Source: Paracoccaceae bacterium
GTDB lineage: Bacteria; Pseudomonadota; Alphaproteobacteria; Rhodobacterales; Rhodobacteraceae
Direction: 5' to 3'
DNA: 64,000 nucleotides
Assembly: GCA_024742405.1 (NCBI GenBank)
Contig: JANSYP010000002.1
Coordinates: 310,001-374,000 of the forward strand
Below, piece by piece: positions 58,200 to 64,000 of this stretch. A program made the translations under genes and the position numbers. Position 1 is the first letter of the stretch. Each line of letters opens with the position of its first letter. The notes below the pieces were generated by a model. It was not told where the DNA came from and searched no databases. It saw only the letters and a program-made list of their open reading frames with translations.

Positions 58200-58887
58200 C
58201 GTCAGTCTGTCCCTCCAGGGCGTCGAGCAAAGCCCGCGCCGCAGCCTGTTCGGCCTGTCGTTTCGATCCGGCCGAGGCAGCCGCGCTCCGCCCGTCGGAA
58301 AGCTCCGCCCGCATCGCGAACACCGGCGCATGGTCCGGGCCGCTGCGGGCCTGCTGACTGTAGACAGGCGGCGGCAGCTTGCGCGCCTGCGCCCATTCCT
58401 GCAGCGCAGTCTTGGGGTCTCGGGCGTCGTCCTCGACACTCTCGATCCGGTCGCCCCAGAGCCGCAGGATCATCGCCCGCGCCGCCTCGATCCCGCCATC
58501 GAGATAGACCGCCGCGATCACAGCCTCCATGGCATCGCCAAGCAGCGCCTCCTTGCGCCGCCCGCCCGACAGCATCTCCGACCGGCCCAGCCGCAGCACA
58601 GCGCCCAGATCGACGGCGCGTGCCACGTCGGCGCAGGTCTCCTTGCGGACAAGTGCGTTGAAGCGCGGCGCCAGTAACCCCTCGGACGCCGCGGTATCGG
58701 CCCCCAGCAGCGCTTCGGCCATCACCAGCGCCAGCACCCGGTCGCCGAGAAACTCCAACCGCTGATTGTCGCCGCTGGCCGGTGTGGAGGCGGAACCGTG
58801 GATCAGCGCCTGGCGTAGCAAAGCCGGGTCGGCGAAGGCGTGCCCGATTCGGGCCGCGAATGCGTCGAGTGCCCCGCTGCCGGTCAA
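58192..58887 (-). CDS. rnc: ribonuclease III
   Basis: Double-strand RNA endonuclease for rRNA and mRNA processing, 231 residues. The signature [20 protein letters not shown] is at about 41-60, with metal ligands Glu and Asp; [17 protein letters not shown] (about 115-131) carries the second set; the C-terminal dsRNA-binding domain covers about 155-225. The start is placed at TTG 58887 overlapping the lepB stop. It is preceded by AAGAGG and gives a leader of the usual length before the [10 protein letters not shown] motif. A GTG at 58920 would overlap lepB by 37 bases and has no ribosome site. Confidence 0.93.
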   Translation of the reverse strand: MTGSGALDAFAARIGHAFADPALLRQALIHGSASTPASGDNQRLEFLGDRVLALVMAEALLGADTAASEGLLAPRFNALVRKETCADVARAVDLGAVLRLGRSEMLSGGRRKEALLGDAMEAVIAAVYLDGGIEAARAMILRLWGDRIESVEDDARDPKTALQEWAQARKLPPPVYSQQARSGPDHAPVFAMRAELSDGRSAAASAGSKRQAEQAAARALLDALEGQTDDE

Positions 58888-59672
58888 TCGAGCCTCTTGA
58901 AGAACCGGTCGCCGCGCCACGTCCAGAAAAAGAAGATCGACCGCCCGGCAGATGAAAACATCACCCGGTCCGCCCGGCCGATCAGGTTCTCGAACGGCAC
59001 GAAGCCGACCCCGCGCGCCGCCTGGGGCGTGCGGCTGTCATTGGAATTGTCGCGATTGTCGCCCATGAAAAAGTAATGCCCTTCGGGCACCGTGTAGACC
59101 GCTGTATTATCGGTGCGCTGGTCGCGGATCTCCAGGACCGAATGGCTTACCCCGTTGGGCAGCGTCTCGATGAACTTGTTCTTCAGGCAGATCCCGCCGA
59201 GCCCCACCGGCGCGTTCGAGCATTGCGGCGTGCTGCCTTGGGGCCCCTGGGGTTCGAAAATCTCTTCAAACACCCCGTCCGGGACCAGTTCGACCGGCTC
59301 GCCGTTGATTTGCAGAACACCCTGCTTCATCTGGATGCTATCGCCCGGCAGGCCCACGACCCGCTTGATGAAATCGGCGTTGTTCTGGGGATGGCGGAAG
59401 ACGACGATATCGCCCCGTTCGGGCTCGGCCCCCCAGATGCGTCCGTCGATGAAGGTGCAGAGCGAGAACGGGCAGGAGTCCTTCGAATAGCCATAGGCCA
59501 TCTTGTTGACGAAGAGAAAATCCCCGATCAGCAGCGTGTCCTTCATGGACCCGGACGGGATCCAGAAGGGCTGAAACAACAGGGTTCGGAAAAGCCCGGC
59601 GATCAGCAGCGCATAGACGATCGTCTTGATGGTCTCGACGATCCCGCCGTCTTTTTCCGCCGCACTGGCCAT
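58884..59672 (-). CDS. lepB: signal peptidase I
   Basis: Inner-membrane serine protease that removes signal peptides from exported proteins. The 262 residues include an N-terminal membrane helix ([20 protein letters not shown], about 16-35), the catalytic Ser in [20 protein letters not shown] (about 42-61), the catalytic Lys in [13 protein letters not shown] (about 107-119) and the [13 protein letters not shown] box (about 206-218). First gene of the lepB-rnc-era-DUF1491 operon. Confidence 0.96.
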   Translation of the reverse strand: MASAAEKDGGIVETIKTIVYALLIAGLFRTLLFQPFWIPSGSMKDTLLIGDFLFVNKMAYGYSKDSCPFSLCTFIDGRIWGAEPERGDIVVFRHPQNNADFIKRVVGLPGDSIQMKQGVLQINGEPVELVPDGVFEEIFEPQGPQGSTPQCSNAPVGLGGICLKNKFIETLPNGVSHSVLEIRDQRTDNTAVYTVPEGHYFFMGDNRDNSNDSRTPQAARGVGFVPFENLIGRADRVMFSSAGRSIFFFWTWRGDRFFKRLD

Positions 59673-59824
59673 ACCGTCCCCCGTTGAATGACCCGCGCTT
59701 CATGGGCGCGGGGGCAGGGGCTGTCAAGCGAGCCCGCATGCCGGGGCTTGACCGCTGGTCCCCCGCTGACACGATGGGCTGTGACGGCCGATTCCTGTCC
59801 TGCCAGCCCCGAACGGAGACGAAG

Positions 59825-60658
59825 ATGACCCTGCGCGCCTTCTTCCTCTCCCTTGCCATGGTTTTCCCCGCGCTGACCGCCCAGGCTTGCGGCGGTCCCG
59901 AAACCCCCTGCTCCATAGCCGGCGGCGCGTATTACGCCGCCCTACCGCAAGACGTTGCGTCACCGCCCGTGCTGTTCTGGCTCCATGGCTATGCGGCCAG
60001 CGGCAAGGCGCTGGCCGCGAACACAGGCTTTGTCGAGGCCGCCCTGGCGCGTGGCTACGCGGTGATCGCGCCGGACGGGCAGCCCAACCCGTTCCAACGA
60101 TCCCAGCTCGACTGGGGTGTGGACGACGGGGTGCCGCTGGAGCGTGACGATATCGCCTTCCTTCAGGACGTGCGTGCCGACGCGGTGGCGCGGTTCAACC
60201 TCGATCCCGACCGCGTCCTCGTCGCGGGCTATTCCCGAGGCGGCGGCATGACCTGGGATCTCGCCTGCGCCGATCCTGCGTTCGCTTTTGCCTTCGCCAG
60301 CCATGCCGGCGGGTTCTGGGAACCGCTGCCCCAAAGCTGCACGGGCCCGATCCATTTGCTGCACAGCCACGGGTTCATCGACAACACCCTGCCGCCCGAG
60401 GGCAGCGCCATGACCTTCTACGGTCAGAACTACACGGTCGGTGACATCTTCACCGGCTTGGCGCTCTGGCGCGAGACAATGGGCTGTCCGATGAGCGCGC
60501 GTGTGAGCCGCGCGGAAACCGATCTCTGGGTGAAGCATTGGACCGACTGCGCAGTCGGTTCGCTCCGGCTGGAGCTTATGCCCGGCGGCCACAACCGGCG
60601 CGCCGACTGGCCTGGCGCGGTGCTCGATTGGGCCGAAACCCTGTCACCCGCCGATTGA
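59825..60658 (+). CDS. secreted esterase, PHB depolymerase/feruloyl esterase-like
   Basis: Exported alpha/beta hydrolase of 277 residues. Signal peptide MTLRAFFLSLAMVFPALTAQA. The oxyanion region is FWLHGYAASGKAL (about 51-63), the nucleophile elbow GYSRGGGMTWDLAC (about 140-153), the acid lies in HSHGFIDNTLPPEG (about 182-195) and the His in MPGGHNRRADWPGA (about 254-267). It resembles the LpqC/PHB-depolymerase esterase group. Six cysteines may form disulfides in the periplasm. It is transcribed against the lepB operon, placed between lepB and acpS, genes that lie close together in related genomes. Confidence 0.85.
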   Translation: MTLRAFFLSLAMVFPALTAQACGGPETPCSIAGGAYYAALPQDVASPPVLFWLHGYAASGKALAANTGFVEAALARGYAVIAPDGQPNPFQRSQLDWGVDDGVPLERDDIAFLQDVRADAVARFNLDPDRVLVAGYSRGGGMTWDLACADPAFAFAFASHAGGFWEPLPQSCTGPIHLLHSHGFIDNTLPPEGSAMTFYGQNYTVGDIFTGLALWRETMGCPMSARVSRAETDLWVKHWTDCAVGSLRLELMPGGHNRRADWPGAVLDWAETLSPAD

Positions 60659-60667
60659 CCGGACCTG

Positions 60668-61069
60668 TCAGCTCAGCGGCCGCGCCTCGATCACGACAAA
60701 GGCCTGCGCCCAGGGGTGATCGTCGGTCAGTGTGACATGGATGACCGCCTCATGGCCGGACGGCGTCATCGCGGCCAGCCGCTCCGCCGCCCAGCCTGTC
60801 ACTGCCATCACCGGCTGGCCCGTCGGCAGGTTACTGACGGCCATGTCCTTCCAGGAGATGCCCATGCGCAGCCCCGTCCCCAATGCCTTGGAGCAAGCCT
60901 CCTTCGCCGCCCACCGCTTGGCATAGGTCCCGGCGGTATCGGCGCGCGCCTCCGCCTTGCGCTGCTCCGTCTCGGTGAAGACGCGGTTGCGGAACCGGTC
61001 GCCGAACCGCTCGAGTGTCGCGGCAATACGTTCGATGTTGGCCAGGTCTGTCCCGATGCCTAGGATCAC
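60668..61069 (-). CDS. acpS: holo-acyl carrier protein synthase
   Basis: Transfers 4'-phosphopantetheine from CoA to apo-acyl carrier protein. The 133-residue protein has [12 protein letters not shown] (about 4-15, metal-binding Asp) and [20 protein letters not shown] (about 49-68, metal-binding Glu), both AcpS signatures. The ATG start is at 61069. Convergent with the esterase. Confidence 0.96.
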   Translation of the reverse strand: MILGIGTDLANIERIAATLERFGDRFRNRVFTETEQRKAEARADTAGTYAKRWAAKEACSKALGTGLRMGISWKDMAVSNLPTGQPVMAVTGWAAERLAAMTPSGHEAVIHVTLTDDHPWAQAFVVIEARPLS

Positions 61070-61165
61070 GTTGCCTCAGCGACGCGCTCTCGCGGTCGCT
61101 GCCACCCCTTACCGACGGCGTCGCCCAGCGGGCTGGGCGGGATGCGGAACGCCCGGAACAACGCG

Positions 61166-62674
61166 CTAGCCTGCGCCGAGCCCGCCGAACGCCGCCATCT
61201 GGGCATCTGCCCAGGCGGTGACGGAATTGCGCTCCACCGCGCCACGAAGCAGTTTCATTCTCTGGCGCCGTTCCTCTTCGGGCATGTCCAGCGCGCTGGT
61301 TAGCGCCTGATCCATGGAGCGGTGCGAAAAGGGATTGGTGATCACCGCCGCAGACAGCACAACTGAAGCGCCGGCAAACTCCGACAGCACCAGAACACCG
61401 TCTCCGTCGATCCGGCTGGCGACATATTCCTCGCAGACCAGGTTCATCCCGTCCGCGAGCGGTGTGATCCAGGCGATTTCGGCACTGCGATAATAGGCAA
61501 CGAGGTTTTTGAACGGGATCGGCGACGAAATCAGCGACACAGGCTGCCATTCGAAACTGCCGAACGTGCCGTTGATGCGCCCGGCAATCTGCTCGATCCC
61601 GGACTGCACTTCCTCGTAGGCCGCCATGTTCCGGTTCGCACTGACCGAGACATGCATCAACCGCAGCTTGCCGTGCAAATCCGGACGCTCCGTCAGCACG
61701 CGCTCATAGCTCTCGAGCTGCTCGATCCCGCCCTTGGTATAGTCCGTCCGGCCCACCGACAGGATCAGCCGCGTGTCCTGCCCCAGCTCGGCGCGGATAT
61801 CGGCCATCCCCGATGCTGTCTCCGGCGCCCAGGCCTGCTTTTCGATGAAGCCGACATCGACGCCAACGGGGGCGGCCACGACCCGAATGCGGCGATCGGC
61901 ATGGCCGATGATCACCGGCGCGCGCCGGTCGCTGAGCGCGGTGCCGTCGGTCGTGAATTCGGTGCTCACGGTCGCTCTTTCCAACACCTCGACTTCAAGC
62001 AGAGACTGCGCGACGGTCACGAAGTTCGCCGCAAAGCGGGGGATATGAAACCCCACCACATCGCAGGCCAGAAGGCTCTCGACGATCTCCCGGCGCCAGG
62101 GCAGCACGTTGAACATGTCCGCCGAGGGAAAAGGCGTGTGGTGGAAAAAGCTGATCCGCAGATCCGGCCGCATCTGGCGCAGATAGCCGGGCACCAGCCA
62201 CAGGTTGTAGTCATGCACCCAGACGACCGCGCCCTCCGCGGCCTCGGCGGCGGCGGCCTCGGCAAAGGCCCAGTTCACCTCGCGAAAGGTCGGCCAGTCG
62301 ACGGGGTCGTAATTGTAGCGTTCCTTGAAGCTGTGCAGGATCGGCCAGAACGCCTCCTTGGAGGTGACGTGGTAGAAACTGCGCACCTGAGCGGCGGTCA
62401 GCGGCAGGCGCGAAACGCTGTAGCTGCCATAGCTGTCATCGATCTCGATCACCCGTTCGAAGCCCGGATCGGCCGGGTCCTCGGCCTCCTTCCAGGCAAC
62501 CCAGGCGGCATGGTTCACGCGGCCGAAAAAGCTTTTCAGCGTCGGTACGATCCCGTTCGGGCTCTTGTTTTCGCGCAGGACGGTCTCACCGTCTTCCTCA
62601 ACCTCTTCGTAGGGCTGCCGGTGATAGACGATCACCAGATCGCTCGGGGCTCGGTCAGCTCCGTTTGCCGTCAT
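61166..62674 (-). CDS. ggpS: glucosylglycerol-phosphate synthase
   Basis: Retaining glycosyltransferase (GT20) that joins glucose from ADP-glucose to sn-glycerol-3-phosphate, giving glucosylglycerol phosphate, the precursor of a compatible solute. The 502 residues match cyanobacterial GgpS (about 499). Stretches that recall GgpS rather than trehalose-6-phosphate synthase OtsA are NKSPNGIVPTLKSFFG (about 36-51), FYHVTSKEAFWPILHSF (about 101-117), WVHDYNLWLVPGYLRQ (about 150) and FHHTPFPSADMFNVLPWR. The GT-B donor part holds LSVGRTDYTKGG (about 310) and WITPLADGMNLV (about 420). The start is one base after the stop of the HAD phosphatase gene, with gpsA next, so acceptor supply and product dephosphorylation are in the same operon. 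Confidence 0.85.
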   Translation of the reverse strand: MTANGADRAPSDLVIVYHRQPYEEVEEDGETVLRENKSPNGIVPTLKSFFGRVNHAAWVAWKEAEDPADPGFERVIEIDDSYGSYSVSRLPLTAAQVRSFYHVTSKEAFWPILHSFKERYNYDPVDWPTFREVNWAFAEAAAAEAAEGAVVWVHDYNLWLVPGYLRQMRPDLRISFFHHTPFPSADMFNVLPWRREIVESLLACDVVGFHIPRFAANFVTVAQSLLEVEVLERATVSTEFTTDGTALSDRRAPVIIGHADRRIRVVAAPVGVDVGFIEKQAWAPETASGMADIRAELGQDTRLILSVGRTDYTKGGIEQLESYERVLTERPDLHGKLRLMHVSVSANRNMAAYEEVQSGIEQIAGRINGTFGSFEWQPVSLISSPIPFKNLVAYYRSAEIAWITPLADGMNLVCEEYVASRIDGDGVLVLSEFAGASVVLSAAVITNPFSHRSMDQALTSALDMPEEERRQRMKLLRGAVERNSVTAWADAQMAAFGGLGAG

Positions 62675-62675
62675 G

Positions 62676-63437
62676 TCAGTCAGCCTCCAGCGGGTGCATG
62701 CCGAACGCCTCGATGGCCTCCAGGATCCCCGCCGCGCCGGGGGCTTTCGCGCGATGGACATGATCATGCCCGTCGAGCGCTTCCAGTAGCGCGGGCTCGG
62801 AGCGGCCGACGGCCACCGCCGGCAGACCGCTGGCCAACATGGACAGATCGTTGAGCGTGTCGCCCGCAGCCAGTACCCGCTCCTCGCCCACCTCCAGATG
62901 GGCGATCAGCCGACGCAGGGATGGGCCCTTGCTCACACCGCGAGGCAGGACGTCAAAGAACCGGTTGTCGGACATCAGCCAGTCATGGCCCATCTCCTCC
63001 ACCAGATCCTTGGCCGCAGGATCGAACCTGTCAGGGTCCATGTCAAAGCTCACGCGGTACCGGAATGCCGTGGGCTGCAGCGTCAGGCCCGGATGCCCGT
63101 CGAGCGCCGCGCGGACCTGCCCCCCGGCATCGCCCCAGGCCGCGGCAATCTCTTCCTCCAGGTGGGGGATGGGCGCCACTCCGGTTTCGGGCGAAACCGC
63201 GGCGATGGTTGTGCCGACATCGCCCACCGCGTAGTCCGGCCACGGCACGCCACCGGCACAAAGCTCCCCGATGAAGTCCGGATCCCGCCCCGTCACGAAG
63301 ATCAGCCCGACACTGTCGCGGTTGTCCTCGATCCAGCCATAGAGCGCCGCGCGATCGGCGTCGCTGCCCCCCAGAAAAGTGCCGTCGAGGTCCGTCGCCA
63401 GCACGAAACGCCGGTCAGCCAGATGTGCTCCGTTCAT
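62676..63437 (-). CDS. HAD-family sugar-phosphate phosphatase, probably glucosylglycerol phosphate phosphatase
   Basis: HAD hydrolase of 253 residues in the sucrose/mannosylglycerate phosphatase group. Nucleophile motif ATDLDGTFLGG (about 14-24), motif II FVTGRD (about 47-52), motif III Lys in GVSKGPSLRRLIAHLEVGEE (about 169-188), motif IV AAGDTLNDLSMLASG (about 191-205). The cap is of the C2b type. It lies between gpsA and ggpS with only a few bases to either. In gammaproteobacterial GgpPS an equivalent HAD domain is fused in front of the synthase; here they are separate genes in the same order. Substrate is inferred from this order. Confidence 0.8.
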   Translation of the reverse strand: MNGAHLADRRFVLATDLDGTFLGGSDADRAALYGWIEDNRDSVGLIFVTGRDPDFIGELCAGGVPWPDYAVGDVGTTIAAVSPETGVAPIPHLEEEIAAAWGDAGGQVRAALDGHPGLTLQPTAFRYRVSFDMDPDRFDPAAKDLVEEMGHDWLMSDNRFFDVLPRGVSKGPSLRRLIAHLEVGEERVLAAGDTLNDLSMLASGLPAVAVGRSEPALLEALDGHDHVHRAKAPGAAGILEAIEAFGMHPLEAD

Positions 63438-63440
63438 GCT

Positions 63441-64000
63441 CTACCCCCTGACACCTTCATCCGCGGTCGGGTGTGGGATCTCCAGATCCAGCGACTGCGG
63501 CTCGGCCTCGATGGGAGAAGCCCAGAAATCGGCGAAAGTTCCCTTCAGGTCCGCGCCCTCGTGCAAGATCGCATGTACGGCCGTGCAGATCGGCATGACG
63601 ATCCCCAGACGCCGCGCCAGATCGATGACGGAGATTGCATTCACCTCGCCCTCGACCACCACGGGCTTGCCGTCGAAACAGTCCCCGCGCGCAATCCCCT
63701 GGCCGAGCTGCACACCCAGCGCCATGTTGCGCGAAGTCGTCGATGAACAGGTCAGCGTCAGGTCGCCCGCGCCCGACAGACCCGTAACAGTCTCGCGCCG
63801 CCCGCCCAGCGCCTGGGCCAGCGTTTTCATTTCGTCCATGCCGCGCACGATAAGCGCGGCGCGGGTATTCTCGGCAAAGCCCGCGCCCGTCATCATCCCG
63901 CAGGCGATGGCAATGACGTTCTTGACTGCGCCGCCCACCTCCACCCCGATCAGATCGTCGGAGACGTACGGCCGGAAGCTGCCGGAGCCGAAGCTGACCG
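63441..64000 (-). CDS. gpsA: NAD(P)-dependent glycerol-3-phosphate dehydrogenase, N-terminus beyond window
   Basis: Reduces dihydroxyacetone phosphate to sn-glycerol-3-phosphate. Only the C-terminal half is present (about 186 residues). Key signatures are VEVGGAVKNVIAIACGMMTG, which has the catalytic Lys in GGAVKN, and VTGLSGAGDLTLTCSSTTSRN with the Arg-Asn that binds the phosphate. The C-terminal tail is longer than in ordinary GpsA and ends EIPHPTADEGVRG. Three bases separate it from the phosphatase gene. In this operon it would make the acceptor for GgpS; a housekeeping copy for phospholipids probably exists elsewhere, which would be needed to call this one specialised. Confidence 0.88.
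   Translation of the reverse strand, partial: VSFGSGSFRPYVSDDLIGVEVGGAVKNVIAIACGMMTGAGFAENTRAALIVRGMDEMKTLAQALGGRRETVTGLSGAGDLTLTCSSTTSRNMALGVQLGQGIARGDCFDGKPVVVEGEVNAISVIDLARRLGIVMPICTAVHAILHEGADLKGTFADFWASPIEAEPQSLDLEIPHPTADEGVRG

Noticed and set aside
61166-62674. Trehalose-6-phosphate synthase (OtsA) label
   Set aside because: The N-terminal NKSPNGI...SFFG region and FYHVTSKEAFWPILHSF resemble GgpS, and the neighbours supply glycerol-3-phosphate rather than an OtsB-type phosphatase context.

Overview
The window is about 64 kb of GC-rich chromosome from a marine-type alphaproteobacterium, most likely Rhodobacteraceae (Roseobacter group). The evidence is the gene content: the CcrM GANTC methyltransferase, ThyX, a BmpA-type nucleoside ABC transporter, a cupin DMSP lyase, an LdtR-like MarR regulator, the FAD/GcvT demethylase family and the era-rnc-lepB-acpS block. 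There are no rRNA genes, no tRNA I can support, no CRISPR array and no insertion sequence.

Layout. 1-4352: the edge of a class D beta-lactamase and dnaE. 4353-6636: an anomalous 2.3 kb stretch with no gene I can name. 6637-12251: nucleoside-type ABC transporter with a potassium-channel gene in the middle. 12252-21200: two CBS-domain paralogues, a large FAD/GcvT demethylase, a SnoaL-like secreted protein, rnhB, ccrM, a NYN/LOTUS protein and a TetR regulator. 21546-29507: glpK, a small lipoprotein, a SRAP protein, a 5'-nucleotidase, DUF952, pyrD and thrS. 29736-32331: a four-gene bufferin (copper-binding peptide) operon. 32344-43296: arsC/spx-like, cspA, thyX, gloA, aldo/keto reductase, ldtR-like, xre-sdhE, aspartate aminotransferase, MATE pump, envelope proteins and cytochrome b561. 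43407-53444: DMSP lyase, ppk2, parE, an AT-rich orphan membrane gene, a hydrolase without its nucleophile serine, a Tag-like glycosylase, secreted proteins, and the divergent aldolase/mtnA pair with a FucU protein. 53690-61069: AEC permease, S-formylglutathione hydrolase, cbpA/cbpM, DUF1491-era-rnc-lepB, an esterase and acpS. 61166-64000: ggpS, a HAD phosphatase and the C-terminal part of gpsA.

How genes work together. The most informative units are: (i) gpsA - HAD phosphatase - ggpS, which reads as a complete glucosylglycerol (osmolyte) pathway from dihydroxyacetone phosphate plus a sugar nucleotide; (ii) bufA-bufB-bufC-doxX, a RiPP operon in which a DUF692/MNIO enzyme modifies a four-cysteine precursor; (iii) class II aldolase and mtnA, which together fit the DHAP shunt for 5'-deoxynucleoside by-products; (iv) the DMSP lyase. 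Osmolyte synthesis, DMSP use and methylated-amine or glycine-type demethylation fit a marine lifestyle. Functional names are from recognition of family motifs in the translated sequence; no database search was made. Start codons were moved from the longest open frame wherever a Shine-Dalgarno sequence or family length favoured an internal start.
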